A stretch of 64,000 nucleotides of DNA. Source: Phytohabitans houttuyneae. Its GTDB lineage: Bacteria; Actinomycetota; Actinomycetes; Mycobacteriales; Micromonosporaceae. The stretch spans positions 992,001 through 1,056,000 of the forward strand of contig NZ_BLPF01000003.1 in the NCBI RefSeq assembly GCF_011764425.1, written 5' to 3'. This document shows, piece by piece, positions 35,472 through 44,600 of this stretch. The position numbers and the translations under genes were made by a program. The notes under the pieces are model-generated. The model was given only the letters and a program-made list of their open reading frames with translations. It had not been told where the DNA came from and did no database searches. Every line of letters starts with the position of its first letter. The first letter of the stretch is position 1.

Positions 35472-36185
35472 TCAGGGCTGCGCGCGGAGCAGCTCGATGT
35501 CGAAGCGGTAGCGCTCGCCGACGTAGCGCGACTCGGTGTACTCGACCGGCTTGTCGTGCTGGTCGAGGATCGTGCGGAGCTCGACCAGCAGCGGCGCGCC
35601 GACCGCGACGTCGAGCAGCTTGGCCTCGGTCGGGTCGGCGGCGGCCGCGGTGATCGTGCCCAGCGCGCGGGTCGGCACCCGGCCGAGCCCCTCCAGGGCG
35701 ACGAAGAGCGAGGCGTTGGTGAGGTCGCCGCGCAGCACGCTGGCGCAGACCGCGGGCAGCCGCACGTGCTCGACCGCCATCGGCACGCCGTCGGCCAGGC
35801 GCACCCGGCGCAGCGCGGCGACCGAGCCGCCCGTGCCGAGCTGCAGAGCCTGGCTCTCGTCGTGCCGCGCGGGGCGGACGCCGGAGTCGATGACCTGCGA
35901 GCGTGCGGTGAGGCCGCGCCGCGCCATCTCCTCGGTGAACGACAGCAGCGTGTTGATCCGCCGGTGCACCGGGTGCTGCGCGACGAACGTGCCCCGGCCG
36001 GAGACGCGGTAGAGCAGCCCCTCAGCGGCCAGGCGCTGCACGGCCTGGCGCGCGGTCATCCGGCTGACCCCGAAGCGGTCGCACAGCTCGGAGTCCGAGG
36101 GCAGCGGGTCGCCGGGCTCGGCCTTGCTGATGATCCGGCGCAGTTCCTGCTCGATGAGCAGGTACGCGGGCGTGGCGGGTCTCAT
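35472..36185 (-). CDS. GntR-family regulator, HutC/DasR subfamily
   Basis: 237 residues: winged helix (LPSDSELCDRFGVSRMTARQ, AVQRLAAEGLLYRVSGRGTF) and a UTRA effector domain (LRRVRLADGVPMAVEHVRLP, VEYTESRYVGERYRFDIEL). HutC-subfamily proteins bind phosphosugars or amino acid derivatives. It lies between the phosphotriesterase gene and the ROK-SIS-SDR-FAD operon, both of which carry matching TCTAGA sites, so it very probably controls both and itself. Confidence 0.93.
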   Translation of the reverse strand: MRPATPAYLLIEQELRRIISKAEPGDPLPSDSELCDRFGVSRMTARQAVQRLAAEGLLYRVSGRGTFVAQHPVHRRINTLLSFTEEMARRGLTARSQVIDSGVRPARHDESQALQLGTGGSVAALRRVRLADGVPMAVEHVRLPAVCASVLRGDLTNASLFVALEGLGRVPTRALGTITAAAADPTEAKLLDVAVGAPLLVELRTILDQHDKPVEYTESRYVGERYRFDIELLRAQP

Positions 36186-36247
36186 CGGGGACGCCCTTCC
36201 GGAGCGCGTGGACCGCCTCTTGACGACCCTCGCAGCAGTATAGGTAG

Positions 36248-36265
36248 TCTAGCCGTCTAGACAGG
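36248..36265 (-). promoter_or_regulatory. GntR (HutC/DasR-type) operator, site 2
   Basis: Read on the minus strand it is CCTGTCTAGACGGCTAGA; the central GTCTAGAC is a perfect palindrome and a second TCTAG half-site lies next to it. It sits between the divergent GntR gene and the ROK kinase operon and matches site 1 at 15 of 18 bases. Confidence 0.75.
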
Positions 36266-36287
36266 TTGATCGACCGGAGGACCGCGG

Positions 36288-37163
36288 GTGGCTGTCACGT
36301 TGGGCATCGACGTCGGCGGGACGGCGATCAAGTGGGTCGCCCGCGACACCGCCACCGGCGAGGTGGCCGGCCGCGGCGGCGTGCCCACGCCGGGCGACCG
36401 CGACACCATCGTCGAGGCGCTGGTCGCCCTCGCCCGCGCCGCCGACCCCGACCGCGTCGGCCTCGCGGTGCCCGGCCACGTCGACCGCGCCACCGGCGTC
36501 GTCCGATTCCTGCCCAACCTGCCCGGCCGCTGGTCCGGCTTCCCGCTCGGCGACACCGTCACCGGGGCCACCGGCCGCCCCACCCGCCTGCTCAACGACG
36601 CGCGCGCCTTCTGCCTCGCCGAGCTGCGCCTGGGCGCCGCGCGCGGCCTCACCGACGTGCTCTTCCTGACGCTCGGCACCGGCGTCGGCGGCGGGGTCGT
36701 GACCGGCGGCCGCCTGCTGGTCGGTGCCGACGACCGGCTCGGCGAGATCGGGCACACCACGTACGACCGCGCCGGGCCGGCCTGCGGCTGCGGAAGCCGA
36801 GGCTGCCTGGAGATGTACGCGAGCGGCCCGGCCATCGCCGCCGCCGCGGGTGGCGGGCGCACACCGGCCGAGGTGGCGGGCGCCGCGGCGGGCGGTGAGC
36901 CGGCAGCGGCCGGGGCCATCGCCAGGGCCGGGCGGGCGATCGGCGAGAGCATCGCGTCCGTGGCGGCGCTGCTCCCGTCGACCGCGCTGGTCGTCGGCGG
37001 CGGGGTGGCCGGCGCGCTGCCCGCGCTGCGCCCGCACGTCGAGGCCGCGCTCGCGGCCCGGGAGCCGTTCATCGGGCCGGTACGGGTGCTCGCCGCCGAA
37101 CTCGGCGACGAGGCAGGAGCGACAGGTGCCGCGCTGGCGGCGGAAGAGGGGAGTGGACGTTGA
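36288..37163 (+). CDS. ROK-family sugar kinase
   Basis: 291 residues. ATP site GIDVGGTAIKWV, sugar-binding NDARAFCLAE and LTLGTGVGGGV, HTT plus the zinc motif CGCGSRGCLE. ROK kinases phosphorylate glucose, GlcNAc, ManNAc or fructose; lack of an N-terminal helix-turn-helix shows it is an enzyme, not a regulator. First gene of a four-gene operon with 4-bp overlaps. GTG start at 36288 with GGAGG upstream. Confidence 0.92.
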   Translation: MAVTLGIDVGGTAIKWVARDTATGEVAGRGGVPTPGDRDTIVEALVALARAADPDRVGLAVPGHVDRATGVVRFLPNLPGRWSGFPLGDTVTGATGRPTRLLNDARAFCLAELRLGAARGLTDVLFLTLGTGVGGGVVTGGRLLVGADDRLGEIGHTTYDRAGPACGCGSRGCLEMYASGPAIAAAAGGGRTPAEVAGAAAGGEPAAAGAIARAGRAIGESIASVAALLPSTALVVGGGVAGALPALRPHVEAALAAREPFIGPVRVLAAELGDEAGATGAALAAEEGSGR

Positions 37164-37933
37164 GGTGGATCCCGCGGGCGGTCGAGGTGCTGGACACCAT
37201 CGGCCGTACCCAGGCCGGCGCGATCGAGGAGGCGAGCCGGCTCTGCGCGGCGTCGATCGGCCGGGGCGGCGTGGTGCACACGTTCGGCACCGGCCACTCC
37301 CGGATCCCGGTCGAGGAGCTGTTCCCGCGGTACGGGTCGTACCCCGGCTTCCATCCGATCGTCGAGCTGTCGATGACGTTCCACACCCAGGTCGTGGGCG
37401 CCAACGGGCAGCGGCAGGCGATGTTCATCGAGCGGGTCGAGGGGCTCGCGGAGCAGATCCTGGCCAACTTCCACCTGCGGCCCACCGACACGATGATGGT
37501 CTTCAGCGCGAGCGGGCGAAACGCGGTGCCGATCGAGATCGCCGCCCAGGCGCGCAAGGCCGGCCTCCCGGTGATCGTGGTGACCTCGCTGGCCCAGTCG
37601 ACGGCCGCGCCGCCCCGGCACAGCACCGGCACCCGCCTGCAGGACCACGCCGACGTGGTGATCGACCTGTGCACGCCGGTCGCCGACGCGCTGTGCGATG
37701 TGGACGGTCTGGACGTGCCGGTCGGCCCGGGCACCTCGCTGGCCTCGGTCGCCGTCGTCAACGAGATCAAGGTGCGCGTGGCCGAGATCCTTGCCGCGTC
37801 CGGCGCGCTGCCGCCGGTGCTCACCAGCGCCGCCCTGGTCGGCCAGGAGGGCAGCGCGCGGCTGTTCGACGCCGCGTACGCCGAACACGGCCGCCGGGCC
37901 GCCGCGCTGCTGCGGGACGAGGCGGCGGCATGA
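37160..37933 (+). CDS. SIS-domain phosphosugar isomerase/etherase-like protein
   Basis: 257 residues with the sugar isomerase fold: FGTGHSRIPVEELFPRYG, MMVFSASGRNAVPIEIA, ARKAGLPVIVVTSL. It belongs to the UPF0309-like group of unassigned SIS proteins, related to MurNAc-6-phosphate etherase. It should isomerise, epimerise or cleave the product of the ROK kinase. TTG start overlaps the kinase stop (TTGA). Confidence 0.87.
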   Translation: MRWIPRAVEVLDTIGRTQAGAIEEASRLCAASIGRGGVVHTFGTGHSRIPVEELFPRYGSYPGFHPIVELSMTFHTQVVGANGQRQAMFIERVEGLAEQILANFHLRPTDTMMVFSASGRNAVPIEIAAQARKAGLPVIVVTSLAQSTAAPPRHSTGTRLQDHADVVIDLCTPVADALCDVDGLDVPVGPGTSLASVAVVNEIKVRVAEILAASGALPPVLTSAALVGQEGSARLFDAAYAEHGRRAAALLRDEAAA

Positions 37934-38616
37934 CCCGCGTCCTGGTCTGCGGCGCCACCGGTGGCATCGGGGCCGCCTGCCTGGCCGCCGCCGGAGACCG
38001 CGGGGTCGGCGTCGACCGGGACACGGTCGACATCACCGCGCCGGGCGGTGCGGAGAAGGCGGTCGGGTACGCGACGAGCCGGCTCGGCGGCCTCGACGGC
38101 GTCGTGCACGCGATCGGCATGTCCGGCCGCTCGCTCGGCGACGGCCCGGTCGGCGCCTGCACCGACGAGGCGTGGGCGAGCGTGCAGCGGGTCAACCTCG
38201 AGTCGGTGTTCCGGCTGCTGCGCGCGGCGCTGCCGGCCCTGGCCAGGACGGGTGGCGGCTCGGTCGTCGTGGTCGGCTCGGCGCTGGCCCACACGCTCGA
38301 CGACGACTTCCTGACCGCGGCCTACGCGGTGAGCAAGAGCGGCGTGGAGACGCTTGTGCGGCTCGCCGCGTACGAAGGCGCCCGGCACGGCGTCCGGGTC
38401 AACGCGGTGGCACCCGGCCTCGTCGACACCCCCATGGCCGGGCGCGCGCTCGGCGACCCCCCGCTGCGCGCGCGCCTGCCGGAGCTGATGCCGCTCGGCG
38501 GCCGCGCCTGCACCCCGGACGAGGTCGCGGCCGCGGTGGTCTGGCTGCTCGGCCCGGACTCGGCGCGGGTGACCGGTGCGGTCGTACCCGTCGACGGCGG
38601 CTGGACGCTGCGATGA
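37930..38616 (+). CDS. Short-chain dehydrogenase/reductase in sugar operon
   Basis: 228-residue SDR: CGATGGIGAAC cofactor loop, catalytic Ser in VVGSALAHT, Tyr-Lys in AAYAVSKSG, and C-terminal GAVVPVDGGWTLR. The NAG motif region reads HAIGMSG. Likely oxidises or reduces a sugar derivative in the same pathway. Overlaps both neighbours by 4 bp. Confidence 0.9.
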   Translation: MTRVLVCGATGGIGAACLAAAGDRGVGVDRDTVDITAPGGAEKAVGYATSRLGGLDGVVHAIGMSGRSLGDGPVGACTDEAWASVQRVNLESVFRLLRAALPALARTGGGSVVVVGSALAHTLDDDFLTAAYAVSKSGVETLVRLAAYEGARHGVRVNAVAPGLVDTPMAGRALGDPPLRARLPELMPLGGRACTPDEVAAAVVWLLGPDSARVTGAVVPVDGGWTLR

Positions 38617-39893
38617 CCGCGCCGGTGATCTGGACCGGGGACGTGGCCGTGGTCGGCGGCGGGTCGGCCGGCTGCGCGGCGGCGGTGGCGGCGGCGCGCG
38701 GCGGCGCCCGCACGCTGCTGATCGAGTCGGCCGGCTTCCTCGGCGGCACCGGCGCGGCCGTCCTGGACACGTTCTACGGCTTCTACGCGCCGGGCGGCAG
38801 CCGCGAACGGGTCGTCGGCGGGGTCGGCTGGGAACTGGCCGGTCGGCTGCTCGGCGAGGGGCAGGCGTTCGAGCGCCCGAACACCTACGGAGCCGGCACC
38901 GGCGTCACCTACGAGCCGGAGGCGCTCAAGCTGGCCTGGGACGAGCTGTGCGCCGGCGCGGGCGTGGCGGTACTGCTGCACGCCACCTGCGTCGACGTGC
39001 GGCGCGAGGGGCGGCGGGTGACCGGCCTGGCCGTGCACACCAGGGCCGGCGCCCGCACGGTGGCGGCGCGGTCCATCGTGGACGCCAGCGGCGACGCCGA
39101 GGTGGCCTGGCAGGCCGGTGCCGCGCTGGAGCGGCCGTCGGCCAGCCGGCGGGTGCAGCCGCTGACCGCCACGTTCCGGCTCGGCGGTGTGGACACCGCG
39201 CGGCTGTCCACCGCCGACCTGCACGAGCGGATCGCGAAGGCCGCCGACTCCGGCGCCTACCGGCTGCCCCGCCGGGAGGGCTCCGTGCACCGCACCGTCC
39301 TGCCCGGCGTGGTGCACACCAACCTCACCCGGGTCAGCGGCGTCGACCCCACCGACCCCTGGGAGCTGTCCGCCGCCGAGGCCGAGGGGCGGCGGCAGGT
39401 CGCCGAGTACACCCGGTTCCTCGTCGCGGAGGTGCCCGGCTACGAGTCCGCGTACCTGCTGCAGTCCTCGGTGCGCATCGGCGTGCGGGAGACCCGGCGG
39501 CTCGTCGGCCGGTACGTGCTCACCCGCGACGACGTGCTCGGCGCGCACGACTTCCCGGACGCGGTCGCCCGGTGCGGCGCGCCGGTCGAGGACCACGACG
39601 GCGGCGACCGGACGGTGTGGGCGTACGTCGGCGGCGAGCCCTCCGGCCGCACCTACGGCGTGCCGTACCGCAGCCTGCTCCCCGCCGAGCTGGACAACCT
39701 CCTGGTCGCCGGCCGCTGCCTGTCGGCCACCCACGACGCGCACGCCTCGGTCCGCTCGATGGCCCAGTGCATGGCGACGGGCCAGGCGGCCGGCACGGCG
39801 GCCGCGCTCGCCGCCAGCCGGGGCTGCCTGCCCGGCGACCTCGATCCCGCGCCGCTGCGGGACCGCCTGCGCGCGGACCGCGCCGTGCTCTGA
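38613..39893 (+). CDS. FAD-dependent oxidoreductase (FAD_oxidored / PF12831-like)
   Basis: 426 residues. N-terminal dinucleotide fold VAVVGGGSAGCAAAVAAARGG, LIESAGFLGGTGA, and the C-terminal FAD motif NLLVAGRCLSATHDAHASVR with MAQCMATGQAAGTAAALA. Such proteins oxidise alcohols or sugar-derived compounds; the specific substrate is unknown. Last gene of the operon; a strong terminator follows 13 bases later. Confidence 0.9.
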   Translation: MTAPVIWTGDVAVVGGGSAGCAAAVAAARGGARTLLIESAGFLGGTGAAVLDTFYGFYAPGGSRERVVGGVGWELAGRLLGEGQAFERPNTYGAGTGVTYEPEALKLAWDELCAGAGVAVLLHATCVDVRREGRRVTGLAVHTRAGARTVAARSIVDASGDAEVAWQAGAALERPSASRRVQPLTATFRLGGVDTARLSTADLHERIAKAADSGAYRLPRREGSVHRTVLPGVVHTNLTRVSGVDPTDPWELSAAEAEGRRQVAEYTRFLVAEVPGYESAYLLQSSVRIGVRETRRLVGRYVLTRDDVLGAHDFPDAVARCGAPVEDHDGGDRTVWAYVGGEPSGRTYGVPYRSLLPAELDNLLVAGRCLSATHDAHASVRSMAQCMATGQAAGTAAALAASRGCLPGDLDPAPLRDRLRADRAVL

Positions 39894-39905
39894 GCCGGAA
39901 ACGCG

Positions 39906-39940
39906 CTCGGGCGGCACCGCCCCCGACGGTGCCGCCCGAG
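39906..39940. terminator. Strong bidirectional terminator hairpin
   Basis: A perfect 13-bp stem CTCGGGCGGCACC / GGTGCCGCCCGAG with a 9-base loop, between the FAD oxidoreductase stop and the stop of the convergent methyltransferase gene. Confidence 0.85.
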
Positions 39941-39954
39941 ACCCCCGAATGGCG

Positions 39955-41010
39955 CTACGGTCGCGCCTCGTAAACGATGTTGAACGGTGTCTCGGCCACC
40001 CGGCGGAAGCTGCCGAAGCCGGCGTCGGTGGCCAGGCGGCGCACCGGCTCCTCGCCGGCCTGGGCGCCCAGCGAGTAGCCGCCCTCCTGGGACAGCGCGT
40101 TGGGCACGCACAGGAACGCCGAGAACGAGTAGTAGACCCGGCCCACCGGGTTGAGGTTGTCGCTCACGGTGGGGCCGGCGGCGGGTTCCACGATCATCCA
40201 GCTGCCGCCGTCGGCCAGCTGGCGGCGGATGTGCCGGGCGGCGCCGAGCGGGTCGCCCATGTCGTGCAGCGCGTCGAACGTGGTCACCAGGTCGTACGGG
40301 CCGCCGCCGAACGACTGCGCGCTGGCCGCCTCGAACCGCACCCGGCCGTCGAGACCCGCGTTCTCGGCGTGCTTGCGGGCCGCCGCGACCGAGTCGCCGT
40401 GGTAGTCCGAGCCGGCGAACGTCGACTCGGGGTACTCCCGCGCCATCAGGATCGTCGACGCGCCGTGGCCGCAGCCGACGTCGGCGACCCGGATCCCGGC
40501 GCGCAGGCGGGCCTCCACCCCGTCCAGCGCCGGCAGCCAGGAGCTGACCAGGTGCGCGCTGTACCCGGGCCGGAAGAACCGCTCGCACCCGGCGAACACA
40601 TCGGCGTCGTGCTCGTGCCAGCCCACACCCTCACCGGTGCGGAAGGCCCTGGTGATCTCGTTTTCGGCCTTGAGCGCGCCGAGCGCGAGCTGGAACGCGC
40701 CGGGCACGAAGACCGGCCCGTCCGGGTCGGTGAGCGCGAACGCCTGCTCCTCGGTCATCGAGTACTCGCCGCTGGCCGCGTCGAACTGCACGTACCCGCC
40801 GGCGGCCTGCCCGCGCAGCCACTCCTCGACGTACCGGGGTGCGGTGCCGGTCCGTTCGGCCAGCTCCTGCGGCCGGGCCGGACCCTGCGCCAGCGCGCGG
40901 TACAGCCCCAGCCGGTCGCCGACCACGATGCCGCCGGCCGCCATCGTCGCGCCGAGGTCACCCACGAACCTGTGCAGGAACTCCATGAGCCGGTCTTCGT
41001 CGACTGCCAT
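39955..41010 (-). CDS. SAM-dependent methyltransferase with N-terminal winged helix
   Basis: 351 residues: N-terminal winged helix (LGLYRALAQGPARPQELAER, TAPRYVEEWLRGQAAGGYV) and a class I methyltransferase domain with motif I VADVGCGHGAST and DYHGDSVAAARKHAE. Resembles mycobacterial Rv2258c-type enzymes of unknown substrate. ATG at 41010 preceded by AGGAGG. Divergent from the LAL regulator gene with a 150-base gap. Confidence 0.9.
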   Translation of the reverse strand: MAVDEDRLMEFLHRFVGDLGATMAAGGIVVGDRLGLYRALAQGPARPQELAERTGTAPRYVEEWLRGQAAGGYVQFDAASGEYSMTEEQAFALTDPDGPVFVPGAFQLALGALKAENEITRAFRTGEGVGWHEHDADVFAGCERFFRPGYSAHLVSSWLPALDGVEARLRAGIRVADVGCGHGASTILMAREYPESTFAGSDYHGDSVAAARKHAENAGLDGRVRFEAASAQSFGGGPYDLVTTFDALHDMGDPLGAARHIRRQLADGGSWMIVEPAAGPTVSDNLNPVGRVYYSFSAFLCVPNALSQEGGYSLGAQAGEEPVRRLATDAGFGSFRRVAETPFNIVYEARP

Positions 41011-41160
41011 TGCCTTACCTCCTGTGTCGCGTCGTCGTACGGCAGTTCTACGGCGCGCGACGGGTGCGGCGGATCCGTGCTCAATACCGAGGTCGGGGCG
41101 GCGCCATACGTACATCGGGTTGCGCCGGATTGCCGACACCGGGCGGGTGGCCGGCGTGCA

Positions 41161-43761
41161 ATGATCCAAAAAATGGGCCGGCAGATCCTCGAACGCGAGC
41201 ACGAGCTCGCCGAACTCGGCGCCGCCGCGCGGGAGGCCAAGGGCGGCGACGGCTCGATCGTGCTGATCATGGGCGAGCCCGGCATCGGCAAGTCCAGCCT
41301 CGTCGACTCGGTGCGCGGCGTGCTGCCCGCCGAGGGGCGGCTGCTGGTCGGGTACTGCGACGACCTCGCCACACCACGCGTCCTCGGCCCGCTGCGCGAC
41401 CTGATCGGCAGCGTCGGCAAGCGGCTCACCGAGGCGCTGGAGTCCGGCGACCGGGGCGCCGTGATCGACGCGCTCCGCGCCGAGCTGGACTGGCCCGACC
41501 ACCCCACCGTGCTCGTCGTGGAGGACGTGCACTGGGCCGACGAGGCGACGCTCGACGTGCTGCGCTTCCTGGTCCGGCGGATCGGGCAATTGCCGGTGGT
41601 GCTCGTGCTGACGTACCGCGACGAGGAGCTGACCCGCGACCACCCGATGCAGCAGCTGCTCGGCCTCACCTCCGGCGCGCGCCGGGTGCGGCGGCTGCGC
41701 CTGGCCCGCCTCTCCCCGGACGCCGTCCGGCGGCTCGGCGCCGACACCGGGATGGACACCGACCGGGTGTACGCGGTGACCGCCGGCAACCCCTTCTACG
41801 TGGCCGAGTTCTTCGCCTCCGGCGACGCCGACGGCGTGCCGCCGACCATCTCCGAGGCGGTGACCGCCCGGCTGCGCGACCTCGACGGCCGCACCCGCGA
41901 CGCGCTGGAGCAGCTGGCCGTCGTACCCTCCACAGTGGAACGCTGGCTGGTCGACGCGGTCGTGCCCGGCGGTTTCGCCTCGCTGGCGGCCGCGGAGCGG
42001 CGCGGGGTCCTGACCGCCTCGGCGCGGCGCATCGGCTTCCGCCACGAGCTGACCCGGCGCGCCATCGTGGACTCGATGCCGGCCGTGCGGCGCGTGGCGT
42101 GCAACCAGGCGGTGCTGTCCGCGCTGCTCGAACGTCCGGACACTGTGGACGTGTCCCGGATCATGCACCACGCCGCCGAGGCCGGCAGCGACGAGGCCGT
42201 CATCCGGCACGGCCCGGCCGCCGCGCGCGAGGCGGTCGCGGCGGGCTCGCACCGCGAGGCGGTCGCGCACTACCGCCTCGTGCTCACCCACCGCGCGCAC
42301 TTCCCGGTCGACGAGCTGGCGGACCTGCTCGACGGGTACGCCATCGAGTGCTACACGGTCGGCCTCGGCGTCGAGTCCGTGACCGCCCAGCGGGAGGCGA
42401 TCGAGGCGCGACGCGGCCTCGGCGACCCCCGCGCGCTCGGCCTCAGCCTGCGGTGGCTGTCCCGCATGCAGTGGTGGGCCGGCATGCGCGCCGGCGCCGA
42501 GGCGAGCGCCGCCGAGGCCATCGAGATCCTGGAGCCGGCCGGCGACCAGCGGGCCCTGGCGCTGGCGCTCAGCAACCGCTCCCAGCTGTTTGCCCTGGCC
42601 GGGCGGAGCACCGAGGCCATCGCGGTGGGGCAGCGGGCCGAGGCGATGGCCCGCGCGCTCGGCGACGCCGGCATCCTGTCGCACGCGCTCAACAACGTCG
42701 GCTTCGCCTCCCTGCACGCGGGGATCCCAGAGGGGCGGGGCAAGCTCGAGGAGAGCCTGTCGGTCGCGCTCGCGGCGGGGGAGGTGGAGCACGCCTGCCG
42801 GTCGTACACGAACCTGTCCTGGCAGCTCCTCGACGACCTGCGCCTCGACGAGGCCGACCGGCTCCTGCGCGACGCCATCGACCTCGCCGACGAGGGCGAG
42901 TTCCTCGGTTTCCTGCGCTACCTGCACCTCACGCTCGGCATGCTCCACCTGCTGCGCGGTGCGTGGGAGGACGCCGAGCGCGAGGCCGACTGGGCGCTGC
43001 ACGAGGGGCCCACCCAGCGGTGCCCGGCGCTCGCGGTCGCCGGCCGGGCCCGGGTCCGCCGGGGCCAGGAGGGCGGCGACGAGCTTGTCGCCGCGTCGTG
43101 GGAGTTGGCCAAGGACCTGGGCGAGGCGCAGCGCCTCGCCCCCGCGGCGAACGCGCTGATCGAGGCCGCCTGGCTGCGCGGCGACGCGGCCGGCGCGGCG
43201 TCCGCGGTGGCGCCCTACTACGAGGAGGTGCGGCGGTACGGCGCCAACGCCTTCGCCGCCGAGCTGGGCTACTGGATGCGCCTGGCCGGTGCGCAGGTGC
43301 CGCTGGTGGACTCGCCGCACCCGTACGCGCTGCAGGCCGCCGGGCGCTGGCGGGAGGCGGCCGCGCTGTGGGAGCGCGCGGGCTGCCCGTACCACCGGGC
43401 GAGCGCCCTGGCCGAAAGCGACGACGCCGACGACCTGCTCGGCGCCCTCGCCACCCTCGACGGCCTGCACGCCGAGCCGCTGGCCCGGCGGGTCCGCCAG
43501 CGGCTCAAGGACCTCGGCGTGACCCGGGTGCCGCGCGGCCCGGTACCGTCCACACGCGACAACCCGGCCGGCCTCACCGAGCGCCAGGTCGAGGTCGTGC
43601 GGCTGCTCGCGCAAGGGCTGAGCAACGCGGAGATCGCCGCCCGGCTCGTGCTGTCGGTACGCACGGTCGACACGCACGTCGCAGCCGTGCTGGACAAGCT
43701 CGACGCCCGTACCCGCCGCGACGCCGCCTCACGCGCGCGGGAGCTCGGCCTGGTCTCCTGA
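41161..43761 (+). CDS. Large ATP-binding LuxR-family regulator (LAL)
   Basis: 866 residues: N-terminal AAA-type STAND ATPase with Walker A MGEPGIGKSSL (residues 37-47) and Walker B VLVVEDVHWADEAT (117-130), a central TPR-like helical region, and a C-terminal LuxR helix-turn-helix (LTERQVEVVRLLAQGLSNAE, SVRTVDTHVAAVLDKL). LAL proteins often activate secondary metabolite or sugar genes. Target may be the divergent methyltransferase, which is an inference. Start uncertain: ATG at 41161 or ATG at 41173. Confidence 0.92.
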   Translation: MIQKMGRQILEREHELAELGAAAREAKGGDGSIVLIMGEPGIGKSSLVDSVRGVLPAEGRLLVGYCDDLATPRVLGPLRDLIGSVGKRLTEALESGDRGAVIDALRAELDWPDHPTVLVVEDVHWADEATLDVLRFLVRRIGQLPVVLVLTYRDEELTRDHPMQQLLGLTSGARRVRRLRLARLSPDAVRRLGADTGMDTDRVYAVTAGNPFYVAEFFASGDADGVPPTISEAVTARLRDLDGRTRDALEQLAVVPSTVERWLVDAVVPGGFASLAAAERRGVLTASARRIGFRHELTRRAIVDSMPAVRRVACNQAVLSALLERPDTVDVSRIMHHAAEAGSDEAVIRHGPAAAREAVAAGSHREAVAHYRLVLTHRAHFPVDELADLLDGYAIECYTVGLGVESVTAQREAIEARRGLGDPRALGLSLRWLSRMQWWAGMRAGAEASAAEAIEILEPAGDQRALALALSNRSQLFALAGRSTEAIAVGQRAEAMARALGDAGILSHALNNVGFASLHAGIPEGRGKLEESLSVALAAGEVEHACRSYTNLSWQLLDDLRLDEADRLLRDAIDLADEGEFLGFLRYLHLTLGMLHLLRGAWEDAEREADWALHEGPTQRCPALAVAGRARVRRGQEGGDELVAASWELAKDLGEAQRLAPAANALIEAAWLRGDAAGAASAVAPYYEEVRRYGANAFAAELGYWMRLAGAQVPLVDSPHPYALQAAGRWREAAALWERAGCPYHRASALAESDDADDLLGALATLDGLHAEPLARRVRQRLKDLGVTRVPRGPVPSTRDNPAGLTERQVEVVRLLAQGLSNAEIAARLVLSVRTVDTHVAAVLDKLDARTRRDAASRARELGLVS

Positions 43762-43779
43762 CGCCAGGCCGGAACGTCG

Positions 43780-44493
43780 CTACAGCGCCAGGAGGATCTC
43801 CGTGCGCCGGGCCGGGGCGCCGTCGACCGGGGCCGGGTCCTCGGGCGTCGGTGCCACGCCGCCGGCCGCCACCCGGTCGAGGGTGCGCAGGCCGAGCGGC
43901 CGGACGCTGCCGAAGATCGTGTAGTTGGGGCGCAGCGCCGAGTCGGCGAAGACCAGGAAGAACTGGCTGCCGTTGGTGTCCGGGCCGGCGTTGGCCATCG
44001 CCAGCACCCCGCGGGCGTACACCTTGCGCTCGCCGGTCGGGTCCGTCGGCGCCGGCGGAAGGCCGGTCGGCAGCTCGTCCTTGTACCGGTAGCCCGGGCC
44101 GCCCGAGCCGGTGCCGGACGGGTCGCCGCACTGCAGCACCTTCAGCGTCGGGTACGTGGTGAGCCGGTGGCAGATCGTCCGGTTGTAGAACCGGTGCCGC
44201 ACCAGGTGCAGGAAGCTCTGCACCGTGCACGGCGCCTGCTCGCGGTCGAGCGTGAGCGGGATGAGGCCGAGGTTGGTGATCAGCGTGGTCGTGACCGTGC
44301 CGCGGTCGGGGGTGCGCCGGGGGTCGGGCGGCAGCGGGACGGGGCGCGCGGCCGGGTCGTCGGGCGTCTCGGTGTACCCGCACGGCCCCTTCGTGACGCG
44401 CGGCGGCGCGTCGGCGGCCTGCGCGGGCGCGGCCCCGGCGGCCAGGAGCAGGGCTGCGGTGAGCACCGTGACGGCGATGCGGCGTGGGACCAC
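43780..44493 (-). CDS. Secreted cyclophilin-type peptidyl-prolyl isomerase
   Basis: 237 residues with a signal peptide (AVTVLTAALLLAAGAAPAQA) and a cyclophilin domain: FLHLVRHRFYNRTICHRL, MANAGPDTNGSQFFLVFAD, NYTIFGSV. It should assist folding of exported proteins. The GTG at 44493 is chosen because GGAGG lies six bases upstream; the ATG at 44505 would place that site inside the gene. Single gene, divergent from TetR. Confidence 0.88.
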   Translation of the reverse strand: MVPRRIAVTVLTAALLLAAGAAPAQAADAPPRVTKGPCGYTETPDDPAARPVPLPPDPRRTPDRGTVTTTLITNLGLIPLTLDREQAPCTVQSFLHLVRHRFYNRTICHRLTTYPTLKVLQCGDPSGTGSGGPGYRYKDELPTGLPPAPTDPTGERKVYARGVLAMANAGPDTNGSQFFLVFADSALRPNYTIFGSVRPLGLRTLDRVAAGGVAPTPEDPAPVDGAPARRTEILLAL

Positions 44494-44564
44494 GTTGTCC
44501 TCCATTGACCGGCGTAGTTGTCCTCACCTGGTCTAACGAACATCGATGCATCCGTCAACCTGTG

Positions 44565-44600
44565 TAGACAGTGTCTACTGCCCGTGGTAGACACTGTCTA
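44565..44600. promoter_or_regulatory. Twin palindromic TetR operators
   Basis: TAGACAGTGTCTA (44565-44577) and TAGACACTGTCTA (44588-44600) are 13-base palindromes with centres 23 bp apart. The second runs into the ATG at 44600, and its TAGACA can be a -10 box six bases before the start, so the transcript may be leaderless and the regulator would block its own promoter. Confidence 0.82.

Noticed and set aside
41010-43677. Minus-strand open frame extending the methyltransferase upstream across the LAL gene
   Set aside because: The methyltransferase has a proper AGGAGG site and ATG at 41010; the upstream part is antisense to LAL and low complexity.
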